Source of the DNA: Mycobacterium scrofulaceum
GTDB lineage: Bacteria; Actinomycetota; Actinomycetes; Mycobacteriales; Mycobacteriaceae
Length of the DNA stretch: 64,000 nt
Direction of reading: 5' to 3'
NCBI RefSeq assembly: GCF_001667885.1
Contig: NZ_LZJW01000057.1
Coordinates: 1-64,000 of the forward strand
A program made the translations under genes and the position numbers. Position 1 is the stretch's first letter, and each line of letters begins with the position of its first letter. Below are positions 53,626 to 64,000 of the stretch, in pieces. Below the pieces are notes generated by a model that was not told where the DNA came from, made no database searches, and worked only from the letters and a program-made list of their open reading frames with translations.

Positions 53626-54015
53626 ATGCCCGCTGCGAGCGAGGAGATCGTCGCCGACGCGGCCGACCGCCTGTTCACCGCGATCGAGAAGGGTGACTAC
53701 GCCGCCGTCGACCGGATGTGGAGCGACGACATCGCGGTCTGGCGGGTCGGCGCGCGCCGCGACGACGGCAAGGCCCGCGCGCTGCGCGTCATCAACTGGT
53801 TCATCACCGCGACGACCGAGCGCCGCTATGAAATCCTGGACCGGCGGTTCTTTGAGGGCGGCTTCGTCCAGCAGCACGTCTTGCACGCCACCGGCCATGC
53901 CGGACAATCGATCTCGATGCGGGTCTGCATCGTGATCCGGGTGGGCGGCAACGGCCGGCTGGACCGGATCGACGAGTACTTCGACCCCGCTGAGATCGCG
54001 CCGCTGCTGGACTGA
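53626..54015 (+). CDS. NTF2/SnoaL-like protein
   Basis: 129 residues: the SnoaL/NTF2 cone-shaped fold with DRLFTAIEKGDYAAVDRMWS at the N-terminus, WFITATTERRYEIL in the middle and RLDRIDEYFDPAEIAPLL at the end, typical of epimerase, dehydratase or hydroxylase-like small enzymes. AGGAGCAGGAGCC before the ATG. Probably the last gene of the catabolic run; substrate unknown. Confidence 0.78.
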   Translation: MPAASEEIVADAADRLFTAIEKGDYAAVDRMWSDDIAVWRVGARRDDGKARALRVINWFITATTERRYEILDRRFFEGGFVQQHVLHATGHAGQSISMRVCIVIRVGGNGRLDRIDEYFDPAEIAPLLD

Positions 54016-54047
54016 CGTTAGATTCGCCACGACAGATGGGGGTGACG

Positions 54048-54584
54048 ATGACGACACTGGAAACACTTCTCAACGATCCGGACCTGGCCGGCGTGTGGAA
54101 CCTCGTCCCGAACCGCTCGACCGTCGGCTTCAAGATCAGCAACATGTGGGGCCTGGTGCGGGTCAAGGGGCGCTTCACCGAGTTCAGCGGCGACGGCCAA
54201 CTGACGGGCACGGGATCGGTTTTCGGCCGCCTCGACATCCGCGCGGCCTCGCTGGACACCGGCATCGGCCGTCGCGACAAGCACCTGCGCTCGGCGGACT
54301 TCTTCGACGTCGAGCGCTTCGGTGAGATCAGCGTCGTCGTCACCGCGGTGCACCCGACCAAGGGCAAGTCCGCCGATCTGCGGGCCTCCTTCACCATCAA
54401 GGGCGTCACCGCGCCGCTGCCCCTGTCCGCCACGGTCACCGAGCTCGACGACGGCTCGATCCGCATCGCCGGGGAGACCAAGGTGGATCGCACCCAGTTC
54501 GACCTGGGCTGGAACCGCCTCGGCATGATCGGCTCGACGGCCACGGCGACGGCCGATGTCGTGTTCGTGCGGGCTGCCCAGTGA
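54048..54584 (+). CDS. YceI-family protein
   Basis: 178 residues, YceI lipocalin-like barrel that binds polyprenyl or other lipid chains. Typical pieces: AGVWNLVPNRSTVGFKISNM, GRLDIRAASLDTGIGRRDKH (the strand with GxGxRDxHLR) and ADLRASFTIKGVTAPLPL. No signal peptide is visible, so this copy is likely cytosolic. ATG 54048, after GGGGGTG, is chosen; ATG 54036 is in frame. Function in mycobacteria unknown. Confidence 0.82.
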   Translation: MTTLETLLNDPDLAGVWNLVPNRSTVGFKISNMWGLVRVKGRFTEFSGDGQLTGTGSVFGRLDIRAASLDTGIGRRDKHLRSADFFDVERFGEISVVVTAVHPTKGKSADLRASFTIKGVTAPLPLSATVTELDDGSIRIAGETKVDRTQFDLGWNRLGMIGSTATATADVVFVRAAQ

Positions 54585-54614
54585 AGCCGCTGCGACACCA
54601 GTAGCATCTGCACC

Positions 54615-55028
54615 GTGTCCGACTCCAGCCCCGAATCCAGCGTCGCCCTGCGGATCCTGGTCTACAGCGACAACGCCGAAACCCGCGAGCAAGTGATCCG
54701 GGCGCTGGGCAAGCATCTGCATCCGGACCTGCCCGAGCTGACCTACCTCGAGGTGGCGACCGCCCCGATGGTGGTCCGGCAGATGGACGAGGGCGGCATC
54801 GACTTGGCCATCCTGGACGGCGAGGCCACCCCCACGGGCGGCATGGGAATCGCCAAACAACTCAAAGACGAACTGGCGACGTGCCCGCCGATTCTGGTGC
54901 TCACCGGACGCCGGGACGACGCCTGGCTGGCTAACTGGTCGCGGGCCGAAGCCGCCGTGCCGCACCCGATCGATCCGATCGTGCTCGGCCGCACGGTCCT
55001 CGGGCTGCTCCGCACCCCCACCCGATAG
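54615..55028 (+). CDS. Receiver-domain response regulator, Rv3143-like
   Basis: 137 residues, a single receiver domain with no output domain. Phospho-acceptor Asp in LAILDGEATPTGG (about residue 69) and the Thr in LVLTGRRDD. The position of the usual Lys (in KP) reads VPHPID, so signalling may be partial. Rv3143 of M. tuberculosis lies at the same place before nuoA and has a similar length, which suggests a link to respiration. Start GTG at 54615. Confidence 0.85.
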   Translation: MSDSSPESSVALRILVYSDNAETREQVIRALGKHLHPDLPELTYLEVATAPMVVRQMDEGGIDLAILDGEATPTGGMGIAKQLKDELATCPPILVLTGRRDDAWLANWSRAEAAVPHPIDPIVLGRTVLGLLRTPTR

Positions 55029-55289
55029 CCCCGCCGAAGGCGCCTCACCTGCGCCGATAGCGCCCCGACGCGCCCTCATCCGCCCGGCGTCCGCGCTTGC
55101 CGCGCGACCGCCAGGTTGCAGCTACGCAAAACTTTCCCGGATACCCCCACCCCGACAAAGCACACCCGTCTTCGCGACGCTATGTTGTGGAGGTCACTGC
55201 GACCACCCGCGGCCCGGGTGCGTCACAGCAGCCCGGCCCCCCGCCCGGCCGCCGCACCGGCGACCCGTACGAGGAGATCTTGGAGCGAG

Positions 55290-55667
55290 TTGAACGTCTA
55301 CATACCCATCCTGGTGCTCGGAGCAATAGCAGCGGCCTTCGCCGTCGGATCGGTGGTGATCGCGAGCCTGGCCGGCCCGTCGCGCTACAACAAGTCGAAG
55401 ATGGCCCCGTACGAATGCGGCATCGAGCCGACCGACAGCCCGGTCAGCGGCCCGCACGCGGCGAGCGGCCAGCGGTTCCCGGTGAAGTATTACCTGACCG
55501 CAATGCTTTTTATCGTCTTCGACATCGAAATCGTGTTCTTGTATCCCTGGGCGGTCAGTTACGACGCGCTGGGAACGTTCGCGTTGGTCGAGATGGTGGT
55601 GTTCATGCTCACGGTCTTTGTGGCGTACGCCTATGTGTGGCGCCGCGGTGGCCTGACGTGGGATTGA
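55290..55667 (+). CDS. nuoA: NADH-quinone oxidoreductase subunit A
   Basis: 125 residues, three membrane helices. Start is TTG at 55290 after GGAGCGAG, giving the family N-terminus [28 protein letters not shown] and [19 protein letters not shown] are the NuoA signatures. It is part of the membrane arm of type I NADH dehydrogenase. The 261 bases before it probably hold the nuo promoter; no boxes were assigned. Confidence 0.95.
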   Translation: MNVYIPILVLGAIAAAFAVGSVVIASLAGPSRYNKSKMAPYECGIEPTDSPVSGPHAASGQRFPVKYYLTAMLFIVFDIEIVFLYPWAVSYDALGTFALVEMVVFMLTVFVAYAYVWRRGGLTWD

Positions 55668-55674
55668 GGTAGAC

Positions 55675-56229
55675 GTGGGTCTCGAAGAACAGCTGCCCGG
55701 CGGGATTCTGCTGTCGACGGTCGAGAAGGTGGCGGGCTATGTCCGCAAGAACTCGCTGTGGCCGGCGACATTCGGGTTGGCCTGCTGCGCCATTGAGATG
55801 ATGGCAACCGCCGGGCCAAGATTCGACATCGCGCGGTTCGGCATGGAGCGGTTCTCGGCCACGCCCCGGCAGGCCGACCTGATGATCGTGGCCGGTCGGG
55901 TGAGCCAGAAAATGGCGCCGGTGCTGCGGCAGATCTACGACCAGATGGCCGAGCCGAAATGGGTCCTCGCCATGGGTGTGTGCGCCTCGTCCGGCGGCAT
56001 GTTCAACAACTACGCGATCGTGCAGGGCGTCGACCACATCGTCCCGGTCGACATCTACCTGCCGGGCTGCCCGCCGCGGCCCGAGATGCTGCTGTACGCA
56101 ATCCTGAAGCTGCACGAGAAGATTCAGGAAATGCCGCTGGGCGTCAACCGGGAAACCGCCATCGCCGAGGCCGAGCAGGCCGCGCTGTCGGCCAGGCCCA
56201 CGATCGAGATGCGCGGGCTGCTGCGATGA
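55675..56229 (+). CDS. nuoB: NADH-quinone oxidoreductase subunit B
   Basis: 184 residues, carries the terminal Fe-S cluster N2 that passes electrons to quinone. Cluster ligands: [11 protein letters not shown] (two Cys), [14 protein letters not shown] and [13 protein letters not shown] start. Its stop overlaps nuoC (ATGA). Confidence 0.97.
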   Translation: MGLEEQLPGGILLSTVEKVAGYVRKNSLWPATFGLACCAIEMMATAGPRFDIARFGMERFSATPRQADLMIVAGRVSQKMAPVLRQIYDQMAEPKWVLAMGVCASSGGMFNNYAIVQGVDHIVPVDIYLPGCPPRPEMLLYAILKLHEKIQEMPLGVNRETAIAEAEQAALSARPTIEMRGLLR

Positions 56230-56951
56230 GCTCACCCGACCACGACCCGAAGCAAGCGGCAACCGAAGGGGCCGGCCCGCCCCGGGCCGACGGTGAGGTG
56301 ATCAACGTTCGCCGCGGCATGTTCGGAATCACCGGCAGCGGCGACACCACCGGATACGGACGGCTGGTCCGGGAGGTCGTGCTGCCGGGCAGCTCGCCGC
56401 GCCCGTACGGGGGCTATTTCGACGCCGTGGTGGACCGGCTGGCCGACGCGCTGAAAACCGCCGACGTCGAATTCTCCGACGCGATAGAGAAAGTCGTGGT
56501 GTACCGCGACGAGCTGACCCTGCACGTGCGCCGCGAGGCGCTCCCCCAGGTGGCCCAGCGCCTCCGCGACGACCCGGAGCTGCGTTTCGAGATGTGCCTG
56601 GGCGTCAGCGGGGTGCACTACCCCAACGAGACGGGCCGCGAACTGCACGCCGTGTATCCGCTCCAGTCGATCACGCACAACCGCCGCGTGCGGCTGGAAG
56701 TGACTGCGCCCGACGAGGATCCGCACATCCCCTCGCTGTTCGGCGTCTATCCCACGACGGACTGGCACGAGCGCGAAACCTACGACTTCTTCGGCATCAT
56801 CTTCGACGGACACCCGTCGCTGACCCGCATCGAGATGCCCGACGACTGGCACGGCCATCCGCAGCGCAAGGACTATCCCCTCGGCGGCATCCCGGTGGAA
56901 TACAAGGGCGCACAGATACCCCCGCCCGACGAGCGGAGAGCGTACAACTGA
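56226..56951 (+). CDS. nuoC: NADH-quinone oxidoreductase subunit C
   Basis: 241 residues, hydrophilic arm. Conserved: [39 protein letters not shown] and the C-terminal [14 protein letters not shown]. An N-terminal 25-residue polar extension ([20 protein letters not shown]) is typical of actinobacteria. Overlaps nuoB (ATGA) and nuoD (TGATG). Confidence 0.96.
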   Translation: MSSPDHDPKQAATEGAGPPRADGEVINVRRGMFGITGSGDTTGYGRLVREVVLPGSSPRPYGGYFDAVVDRLADALKTADVEFSDAIEKVVVYRDELTLHVRREALPQVAQRLRDDPELRFEMCLGVSGVHYPNETGRELHAVYPLQSITHNRRVRLEVTAPDEDPHIPSLFGVYPTTDWHERETYDFFGIIFDGHPSLTRIEMPDDWHGHPQRKDYPLGGIPVEYKGAQIPPPDERRAYN

Positions 56952-58288
56952 TGAGCACAATCACTGACTCGACCAACGGCGGAGGCGGCGCCGGAAGCCC
57001 GGAAACCGTCTTGGTCGCCGGCGGCCAGGACTGGGACCAGATCGTCGACGCCGCACGCAACGCCGACCCCGGCGAACGGATCGTCGTCAACATGGGTCCC
57101 CAGCACCCGTCGACCCACGGGGTGCTTCGGCTGATCCTGGAGATCGAGGGCGAGACCGTCACCGAGGTCCGCTGCGGAATCGGCTACCTGCACACCGGGA
57201 TCGAGAAGAACCTGGAATACCGCTACTGGACCCAAGGCGTCACCTTCGTGACCCGAATGGATTACCTGTCACCGTTTTTCAACGAGACCGCGTACTGCCT
57301 GGGTGTGGAGAAGCTGCTCGGCATCACCGATCAGATACCGGAGCGGGTCAACGTCATCCGGGTGATGATGATGGAACTCAACCGGATCTCCTCGCACCTG
57401 GTCGCGTTGGCCACCGGCGGCATGGAGTTGGGCGCGATGACGCCGATGTTCGTCGGCTTCCGCGGCCGCGAGATCGTGCTGACCCTGTTCGAGAAGATCT
57501 CCGGTCTGCGCATGAACAGCGCCTACATCCGGCCGGGGGGCGTGGCGCAGGACCTGCCGCCGGGCGCGGAATCCGATGTCGCCGAGGCCCTCAAGCCGCT
57601 GCGTCAGGTGTTGCGCGAAATGGGCGGCCTGCTCAACGAAAACGCCATCTGGAAGGCGCGCACCCAGGACATCGGCTACCTGGACCTGACCGGGTGCATG
57701 GCGCTGGGCATCACCGGCCCGATCCTGCGGGCCACGGGGTTGCCGCACGACCTGCGCAAGAGCGAACCGTACTGCGGATACGAAAACTATGAATTCGACG
57801 TGGTGACCGCCGACACGTGTGATGCTTACGGGCGCTACATGATTCGCGTCAACGAGATGTGGGAGTCGATCAAGATCATCGAGCAGTGTCTGGACAAGCT
57901 GAAGCCCGGCCCGACCATGATCGAGGACCGCAAGATCGCATGGCCGGCCGACCTGAAGGTCGGCCCCGACGGCATGGGTAACTCGCCGGAGCACATCGCC
58001 AAGATCATGGGCAGCTCCATGGAGGCGTTGATCCACCACTTCAAGTTGGTCACCGAGGGCATCAGGGTCCCGGCGGGCCAGGTCTACACCGCGGTGGAAT
58101 CGCCGCGCGGGGAGCTGGGCGTGCACATGGTGAGCGACGGCGGCACCCGCCCCTACCGGGTGCACTACCGGGACCCCTCGTTCACCAACCTGCAGTCGGT
58201 CGCCGCGATGTGCGAGGGCGGCATGGTGGCCGATTTGATCACCGCGGTCGCCAGCATCGACCCGGTCATGGGTGGGGTGGACCGGTGA
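56951..58288 (+). CDS. nuoD: NADH-quinone oxidoreductase subunit D
   Basis: 445 residues, forms the quinone site with NuoB. Family pieces: [55 protein letters not shown], and a C-terminal [25 protein letters not shown] end. Glycine-rich N-terminus ([11 protein letters not shown]). Stop overlaps nuoE (GTGA). Confidence 0.97.
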   Translation: MSTITDSTNGGGGAGSPETVLVAGGQDWDQIVDAARNADPGERIVVNMGPQHPSTHGVLRLILEIEGETVTEVRCGIGYLHTGIEKNLEYRYWTQGVTFVTRMDYLSPFFNETAYCLGVEKLLGITDQIPERVNVIRVMMMELNRISSHLVALATGGMELGAMTPMFVGFRGREIVLTLFEKISGLRMNSAYIRPGGVAQDLPPGAESDVAEALKPLRQVLREMGGLLNENAIWKARTQDIGYLDLTGCMALGITGPILRATGLPHDLRKSEPYCGYENYEFDVVTADTCDAYGRYMIRVNEMWESIKIIEQCLDKLKPGPTMIEDRKIAWPADLKVGPDGMGNSPEHIAKIMGSSMEALIHHFKLVTEGIRVPAGQVYTAVESPRGELGVHMVSDGGTRPYRVHYRDPSFTNLQSVAAMCEGGMVADLITAVASIDPVMGGVDR

Positions 58289-59043
58289 CGGGCCCGCAGG
58301 GACAGCCGGTCTTCATCCGGCTCGGGCCGCCGCCCGAGGAGCCCAACGCGTTCGTGGTCGAGGGTGCGCCGCAGTCGTATTCGCCGGAGGTGCGCGCCCG
58401 GCTGGAGGTCGACGCCAAGGAGATCATCGGCCGCTACCCCAACAAGCGCTCGGCGCTGTTGCCGTTGCTGCACCTGGTGCAGGCCGAGGATTCCTATCTG
58501 ACCCCGGCGGGCCTCGAGTTCTGTGGGGAGCAGCTGGGACTGACCGGCGCCGAGGTGTCGGCGGTGGCGAGCTTCTACACCATGTACCGCCGCGGACCCA
58601 CGGGTGACTACCTGGTCGGTGTCTGCACCAACACGCTGTGCGCCATCATGGGCGGCGACGCGATATTCGACGCGCTGAAGGAACATCTGGGCGTCGGCAA
58701 CGACGAGACCACCCCCGACGGCTCGGTCACCCTGCAGCACATCGAGTGCAACGCCGCCTGCGACTACGCCCCCGTCGTGATGGTCAACTGGGAGTTCTTC
58801 GACAACCAAACGCCGGAGTCGGCGCGCGAACTCGTCGACTCGTTGCGCTCCGGTGAACCCAAGCCGCCCACGCGGGGCGCCCCGCTGTGCGCCTTCCGCG
58901 AGACGTCCCGCATCCTGGCCGGCCTGCCCGACGAACGCCCCGACCAAGGCCAGGGCGGGGCGGGCGAGGCCACCCTGGCCGGCCTGAAGGTGGCGAAGGA
59001 ACACGGCATGCAGGCGCCGAATCCCCCGGGGCGCCAGTCATGA
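58285..59043 (+). CDS. nuoE: NADH-quinone oxidoreductase subunit E
   Basis: 252 residues, NADH-binding module with the 2Fe-2S cluster N1a. Ligands: [13 protein letters not shown] and [13 protein letters not shown]. The C-terminal extension beyond residue 190 ([20 protein letters not shown]) is longer than in E. coli, as in other actinobacteria. Start GTG overlaps nuoD; stop overlaps nuoF. Confidence 0.96.
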   Translation: MTGPQGQPVFIRLGPPPEEPNAFVVEGAPQSYSPEVRARLEVDAKEIIGRYPNKRSALLPLLHLVQAEDSYLTPAGLEFCGEQLGLTGAEVSAVASFYTMYRRGPTGDYLVGVCTNTLCAIMGGDAIFDALKEHLGVGNDETTPDGSVTLQHIECNAACDYAPVVMVNWEFFDNQTPESARELVDSLRSGEPKPPTRGAPLCAFRETSRILAGLPDERPDQGQGGAGEATLAGLKVAKEHGMQAPNPPGRQS

Positions 59044-60368
59044 CGAGCTCCCAGGCCACGCCGCTCACGCCGGTCATCAGCCGCTTCTGGGACGACCCCG
59101 AATCCTGGACCCTGGAGACCTACCACCGCCACGAGGGTTACGAGGCGATGAAGAAGGCGCTGGCCATGTCGCCCGACGACGTGATCGCCGCCGTCAAGGA
59201 CTCCGGGCTGCGCGGCCGCGGCGGCGCCGGCTTCTCGACCGGCACGAAGTGGTCGTTCATCCCGCAGGGCGACACCGGCGCGGCCGCCAAGCCGCATTAC
59301 CTGGTGGTCAACGCCGACGAGTCGGAACCCGGTACGTGCAAAGACATTCCGTTGATGCTGGCGACGCCGCACGTGCTCGTCGAGGGCGTCATCATCGCCG
59401 CCTACGCGATCCGGGCCAGCCACGCGTTCATCTACGTGCGCGGCGAGGTGCTGCCGGTGTTGCGGCGCCTGCAGAACGCGGTGGCCGAGGCCTACGCCGC
59501 CGGATACCTGGGCCGCGATATCAACGGCTCGGGGTACGACCTGGAGCTGGTGGTGCACGCCGGCGCCGGCGCCTACATCTGTGGCGAGGAGACCGCGCTG
59601 CTGGATTCCCTGGAAGGCCGGCGCGGGCAGCCCCGGCTGCGGCCGCCGTTCCCCGCGGTGGCGGGACTCTACGGCTGCCCGACGGTGATCAACAACGTCG
59701 AGACGATCGCCAGCGTGCCGTCCATCATCGGAAACGGCGTCGACTGGTTCCGGTCCATGGGCACCGAGAAATCGCCTGGCTTCACGCTGTATTCGCTGTC
59801 CGGGCACGTGGCGCGCCCCGGCCAGTACGAGGCGCCGCTAGGTATCACGCTGCGCGAACTGCTCGCCTATGCCGGCGGCGTGCGGGCCGGGCACCGACTC
59901 AAGTTCTGGACCCCCGGCGGATCGTCCACCCCGCTGCTCACCGACGAGCACCTCGACGTGCCGCTGGATTACGAGGGCGTGGGCGGTGTCGGCTCGATGC
60001 TGGGGACCAAGGCGCTGGAGATTTTCGACGAAACCACCTGCGTGGTGCGGGCGGTGCGGCGCTGGACGTACTTCTACAAGCACGAATCGTGCGGGAAGTG
60101 CACCCCCTGCCGGGAGGGCACGTTCTGGCTGGACCAGATCTACACGCGCCTGGAGACCGGCGAGGGCACCAGCGAGGACATCGACAAGCTGTTGGATATC
60201 TCCGACACCATCCTGGGGAAGTCGTTCTGCGCGTTGGGCGATGGCGCCGCCAGCCCGGTGATGTCGTCGATCAAATACTTCCGTGACGAATACGTGGCCC
60301 ACGTCGAGGGCGGTGGTTGCCCGTTCGACCCCAGAGACTCCATGCTGACGCCGAACGGAAAGGCTTGA
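59040..60368 (+). CDS. nuoF: NADH-quinone oxidoreductase subunit F
   Basis: 442 residues, binds NADH and FMN and holds 4Fe-4S cluster N3. FMN/NADH motif [38 protein letters not shown]; cluster ligands in [16 protein letters not shown] and a later FCALGDGA. The first electron acceptor of complex I. Overlaps nuoE by ATGA. Confidence 0.97.
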   Translation: MTSSQATPLTPVISRFWDDPESWTLETYHRHEGYEAMKKALAMSPDDVIAAVKDSGLRGRGGAGFSTGTKWSFIPQGDTGAAAKPHYLVVNADESEPGTCKDIPLMLATPHVLVEGVIIAAYAIRASHAFIYVRGEVLPVLRRLQNAVAEAYAAGYLGRDINGSGYDLELVVHAGAGAYICGEETALLDSLEGRRGQPRLRPPFPAVAGLYGCPTVINNVETIASVPSIIGNGVDWFRSMGTEKSPGFTLYSLSGHVARPGQYEAPLGITLRELLAYAGGVRAGHRLKFWTPGGSSTPLLTDEHLDVPLDYEGVGGVGSMLGTKALEIFDETTCVVRAVRRWTYFYKHESCGKCTPCREGTFWLDQIYTRLETGEGTSEDIDKLLDISDTILGKSFCALGDGAASPVMSSIKYFRDEYVAHVEGGGCPFDPRDSMLTPNGKA

Positions 60369-60372
60369 CACT

Positions 60373-62787
60373 TTGACTAGTGCCGCCAAAACCGAGACCG
60401 GTGACGAGGTACGTCCACCGGAAATGGTCACGCTGACCATCGACGGCAACGAAATCAGCGTGCCCAAGGGCACATTGGTGATCCGCGCGGCCGAGTTGAT
60501 GGGCATCCAGATCCCGCGGTTCTGCGATCACCCGCTGCTCGAGCCGGTCGGGGCGTGCCGGCAGTGCCTGGTCGAGGTCGAGGGCCAACGCAAGCCGATG
60601 GCGTCCTGCACCACCGTGGCCACCGACGACATGGTCGTGCGGACGCAGCTCACTTCCGAGGCCGCCGACAAAGCCCAGCACGGCGTGATGGAGCTGCTGC
60701 TCATCAACCACCCGCTGGATTGCCCGATGTGCGACAAGGGCGGCGAGTGCCCGCTGCAGAACCAGGCGATGTCCAACGGCCGCACGGATTCTCGCTTCAC
60801 CGACGTCAAGCGCACCTTCGCCAAGCCGATCAACATCTCCGCGCAGGTGCTGCTGGACCGTGAGCGCTGCATCCTGTGCGCCCGCTGCACCCGGTTCTCC
60901 GAGCAGATCGCCGGCGACCCCTTCATCGACATGCAGGAGCGGGGAGCCCTGCAACAGGTCGGCATCTACGCCAACGAGCCGTTCGATTCGTACTTCTCGG
61001 GCAACACGGTGCAGATCTGCCCGGTCGGTGCGCTGACCGGAACGGCCTACCGCTTCCGCGCCCGCCCGTTCGACCTGGTGTCGAGCCCCAGCGTCTGCGA
61101 GCACTGCGCGTCCGGCTGCGCCCAGCGCACCGACCACCGGCGCGGCAAGGTGCTGCGCCGCCTGGCCGGCGACGACCCCGAGGTCAACGGGGAGTGGAAC
61201 TGCGACAAGGGCCGGTGGGCGTTCACCTACGCGACCCAGCAGGACGTGATCACCACGCCCCTTATCCGCGATGCGGACGGCGCTCTGGTGCCCGCGTCGT
61301 GGTCGCACGCGATAGCCACGGCGATCCGGGGCCTCGAGGCGGCCCGCGGGCGCACGGGTGTACTGGTCGGCGGCCGGGCGACGCTGGAAGACGCCTACGC
61401 CTACTCGAAGTTCGCTCGAATCGTCCTGGACAGCAACGACATCGACTTCCGCGCCCGCCCGACCTCGGCTGAGGAGGCCGACTTCCTGGCGTCGCACATC
61501 GCGGGCCGGCGCAACGTCAGCTACTCCGACCTGGAATCGGCGCCCGTGGTGGTGCTCGTCGGCTTCGAGCCCGAAGACGAGTCCCCCATCGTGTTCCTGC
61601 GACTGCGCAAGGCCGCCCGCAAGCGCGGGCTGCCGGTGTACGCGGTCGCGCCGTTCGCCACCCGGGCGCTGACGAAGATGTCCGGACATCTGATCAAGAC
61701 CGCTCCCGGAGGCGAGGCCGCGGCGCTGGACGGCCTGGCCAGCGGTGAGGTGGGCGACCTGCTCTCCTCACCCGGCGCGGTCATCATGGTCGGGGAACGG
61801 CTGGCCACCGCGCCCGGTGGATTGTCCGCCGCGGCCCGGCTCGCCGAAGCCACCGGGGCCCGGCTGGCGTGGGTGCCGCGGCGAGCCGGCGAGCGCGGCG
61901 CGCTGGAGGCCGGCGCGCTGCCCACCCTGCTGCCCGGCGGCCGCCCACTCGACGACGAGTCGGCCCGCGCCCAGATCGCGGCGGCGTGGCACGTCTCCGA
62001 ATTGCCTTCCGCCGCAGGGCGTGACGTCGAGGGCATCCTGGCCGGCGCCGCCGACGGGACGCTCGGCGCCTTGCTGGTCGGTGGTGTCGAACCCGACGAC
62101 TTCGCCGACCCCGAGGCGGTGCTGGCCGCGCTGGACTCCGCGGGCTTCGTCGTCAGCCTGGAGCTGCGGCAGAGCGCGGTGACCGATCGCGCCGACGTGG
62201 TGTTTCCGGTCGCGCCGACGACGCAGAAGGCCGGCGCCTTCGTCAACTGGGAGGGCCGCTACCGCCCCTTCGAGCCGGCGCTGCGCGGGACCATCGCGCA
62301 AGCCAGCCAGTCCGACCACCAGGTGCTCGACGCACTGGCCGAGGAGATGGGCGTCTATCTGGGGCTGTCGACCGCAGAAGCGGCCCGCACCGAACTGGCC
62401 GGGCTGGGCACCTGGGACGGCGGCTGGGCGAGCGGCCCGTCCGTCGCGACGCCGCAGCCGGCCCAGCCCGGTGCCGGCGAGGCCGTGCTCACCGGCTGGC
62501 GGATGCTGCTCGACAACGGCCGGATGCAAGACGGTGAACCGCATTTGGCCGGAACCGCGCGCAAATCCGCGGTCCGGCTGTCGGCCGACACGGCCGCTGA
62601 AATCGGCGCCGCGGACGGCGACGCGGTGACGGTCAGCACGCCACGCGGATCGATCAGCCTGCCGCTCGTCATCACCGACATGCCCGACCGGGTGGTGTGG
62701 CTTCCGCTGAACTCGCCGGGTTGCGCCGTGCAGCGGCAGCTGGGCGTAACGCTGGGCAGCACAGTGAAAATCGGAGTGGGATCATGA
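60373..62787 (+). CDS. nuoG: NADH-quinone oxidoreductase subunit G
   Basis: 804 residues. N-terminal 2Fe-2S domain ([20 protein letters not shown]), His/Cys 4Fe-4S ([20 protein letters not shown]), two-cluster region ([15 protein letters not shown]) and a molybdopterin-oxidoreductase-like body with another Cys set ([12 protein letters not shown]), ending in a MopB-type C-terminal domain. Start TTG at 60373; GGAAAGG lies upstream. The large body keeps the fold but not the cofactor role. Stop overlaps nuoH (ATGA). Confidence 0.96.
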   Translation: MTSAAKTETGDEVRPPEMVTLTIDGNEISVPKGTLVIRAAELMGIQIPRFCDHPLLEPVGACRQCLVEVEGQRKPMASCTTVATDDMVVRTQLTSEAADKAQHGVMELLLINHPLDCPMCDKGGECPLQNQAMSNGRTDSRFTDVKRTFAKPINISAQVLLDRERCILCARCTRFSEQIAGDPFIDMQERGALQQVGIYANEPFDSYFSGNTVQICPVGALTGTAYRFRARPFDLVSSPSVCEHCASGCAQRTDHRRGKVLRRLAGDDPEVNGEWNCDKGRWAFTYATQQDVITTPLIRDADGALVPASWSHAIATAIRGLEAARGRTGVLVGGRATLEDAYAYSKFARIVLDSNDIDFRARPTSAEEADFLASHIAGRRNVSYSDLESAPVVVLVGFEPEDESPIVFLRLRKAARKRGLPVYAVAPFATRALTKMSGHLIKTAPGGEAAALDGLASGEVGDLLSSPGAVIMVGERLATAPGGLSAAARLAEATGARLAWVPRRAGERGALEAGALPTLLPGGRPLDDESARAQIAAAWHVSELPSAAGRDVEGILAGAADGTLGALLVGGVEPDDFADPEAVLAALDSAGFVVSLELRQSAVTDRADVVFPVAPTTQKAGAFVNWEGRYRPFEPALRGTIAQASQSDHQVLDALAEEMGVYLGLSTAEAARTELAGLGTWDGGWASGPSVATPQPAQPGAGEAVLTGWRMLLDNGRMQDGEPHLAGTARKSAVRLSADTAAEIGAADGDAVTVSTPRGSISLPLVITDMPDRVVWLPLNSPGCAVQRQLGVTLGSTVKIGVGS

Positions 62788-64000
62788 CGGCGAGCACCTT
62801 GTCCGCATTCGGACACGACACCTGGTGGCTGGTGCTGGGTAAGGCGCTGGCCATCTTCGTGTTCCTCATGCTCAACGTGCTGGTCGCGATCCTGCTGGAA
62901 CGCAAGATCCTGGGCTGGATGCAGCTTCGGCCCGGCCCCAACCGGGCGGGACCGTGGGGCACGCTGCAAAGCCTGGCCGACGGAATCAAGTTGGCGCTCA
63001 AGGAGACCATCACGCCCGGCGGGGTCGACAAGTTCGTCTACTTCGCGGCGCCGGTCATCTCGACGATCCCGGCGTTCACCGCGTTCGCGTTCATCCCGTT
63101 CGGCCCGGTGGTGTCGGTGTTCGGCCACCGCACTCCACTGCAGCTGACCGACCTGCCGGTCGCTGTGCTGTTCATTCTCGGGTTGTCGGCGATCGGGGTG
63201 TACGGGATTGTGCTGGGCGGCTGGGCATCCGGGTCCACCTACCCGCTGCTGGGCGGCGTGCGCTCCACCGCCCAGGTCATCTCCTACGAAGTGGCGATGG
63301 GGCTGTCGTTCGCGGCGGTGTTCCTCTACGCCGGCTCGATGTCCACGTCCGAGATCGTCGCCGCGCAGGACCGGGTCTGGTACGTGTTCCTGTTGCTGCC
63401 GTCCTTCGTGATCTACCTGATCTCGATGGTCGGTGAAACCAACCGCGCCCCATTCGATTTGCCCGAAGCCGAGGGCGAGCTGGTCGCCGGCTTCCACACC
63501 GAGTACTCGTCGCTGAAGTTCGCGATGTTCATGCTCGCCGAGTACGTCAACATGATGACGGTCTCGTCGCTGGCCACCGCGTTGTTCTTCGGCGGCTGGC
63601 ACGCGCCCTGGCCGATCAACATGTGGGCGGGCGCCAACACCGGATGGTGGCCGGTGCTCTGGTTCACCGCCAAGATGTGGACCTTCCTGTTCATCTACTT
63701 CTGGCTGCGGGCCTCGCTGCCCCGCCTGCGCTACGACCAGTTCATGGCGCTGGGCTGGAAGTTGCTGATCCCCGCCTCGCTGGTCTGGGTGCTGATCGCG
63801 GCCGTGATCCGCACCATGCAGAACCAGGGGTATGCGCACTGGACCCCGGTGCTGGTGGTCAGCAGCATCGTGTTCGCCACGGCGCTGGTGCTGTTGTTGC
63901 GAAAACCGTTCGCCACGCCGGGCATTCGCGCGCTGGAGCGACAGCTCCGCCGCCAGGCCAAACAGCTGCCTGCCGGAGAGACCTCCATACCCGTATTCCC
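62784..64000 (+). CDS. nuoH: NADH-quinone oxidoreductase subunit H (runs off the window)
   Basis: At least 405 residues, no stop before the right edge, so the C-terminus is missing. Many membrane helices; [40 protein letters not shown] and [20 protein letters not shown] are the quinone-site signatures of this subunit. The C-terminal extension ([20 protein letters not shown]) is of the mycobacterial type. ATG at 62784 overlaps nuoG. Confidence 0.96.
   Translation, partial: MTASTLSAFGHDTWWLVLGKALAIFVFLMLNVLVAILLERKILGWMQLRPGPNRAGPWGTLQSLADGIKLALKETITPGGVDKFVYFAAPVISTIPAFTAFAFIPFGPVVSVFGHRTPLQLTDLPVAVLFILGLSAIGVYGIVLGGWASGSTYPLLGGVRSTAQVISYEVAMGLSFAAVFLYAGSMSTSEIVAAQDRVWYVFLLLPSFVIYLISMVGETNRAPFDLPEAEGELVAGFHTEYSSLKFAMFMLAEYVNMMTVSSLATALFFGGWHAPWPINMWAGANTGWWPVLWFTAKMWTFLFIYFWLRASLPRLRYDQFMALGWKLLIPASLVWVLIAAVIRTMQNQGYAHWTPVLVVSSIVFATALVLLLRKPFATPGIRALERQLRRQAKQLPAGETSIPVF

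Noticed and set aside
62355..63839. 494-codon open frame on the minus strand
   Set aside because: Antisense of nuoG/nuoH, whose cluster and quinone motifs are unambiguous.

Overview
The window is chromosomal DNA of a high-GC actinobacterium, almost certainly a slow-growing Mycobacterium and, by inference, one near the M. avium complex. Grounds: the tmRNA encodes the mycobacterial tag ADSHQRDYALAA; prfB, mscS-like, ftsE, ftsX and smpB lie in the M. tuberculosis order (Rv3105c-Rv3100c); fprA, a hisN-type phosphatase, fadE24/fadE23, fadB4, an Rv3143-like receiver and nuoA-H follow as in M. tuberculosis; and F420-dependent, mycothiol-type, DUF732, cutinase and glycopeptidolipid-type glycosyltransferase families occur.

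Layout. 0-16 kb is mixed accessory and housekeeping sequence: a cut-off DUF222/HNH protein, a DsbA-like protein, a CitE-like lyase, a ferritin-like protein, a WGxxGxxG surface protein, a hemerythrin protein next to SelO, an F420 oxidoreductase, small membrane proteins, phospholipase D, a PhyH-type dioxygenase, a transporter, a type I glutamine synthetase and a K+ channel with two RCK modules. 16-25.5 kb holds a glycosyltransferase/methyltransferase pair, a universal stress protein and a run of exported or lipid-anchored envelope enzymes (VanY-like peptidase, serine hydrolase, CAP protein, PGRP amidase, C39-like protein). 25.5-28.3 kb is an ssrA-adjacent segment with copies of the tmRNA 3' end, two small unknown genes and a cutinase. 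28.4-37.2 kb, all on the minus strand, carries a mycothiol-type enzyme, a TPR/AAA+ pair, a DMT transporter and the smpB-ftsX-ftsE-mscS-prfB block.

From 37.3 kb onward most genes are on the plus strand: fprA, hisN, fadE24-fadE23 behind a 20-bp perfect palindrome, two oxidoreductases, fadB4, then a catabolic gene run (45.9-54.0 kb): homogentisate dioxygenase-like protein, alpha/beta hydrolase, CoA transferase, HMG-CoA-lyase-like protein, TetR regulator, acyl-CoA dehydrogenase, an LvaA-like kinase, an LvaB-like DUF6285 protein and an NTF2-like protein. A MIRU-like element sits between two of its genes. The window ends in the tightly overlapping nuoABCDEFGH operon for respiratory complex I, cut inside nuoH.

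Most interesting points: the catabolic run looks like a mycobacterial version of the 4-hydroxyacyl-CoA (levulinate-type) pathway joined to a ring-cleavage-type dioxygenase with no fumarylacetoacetase nearby; the ssrA 3'-end duplications look like old integration scars; and the TPR/AAA+ pair has no assigned function.
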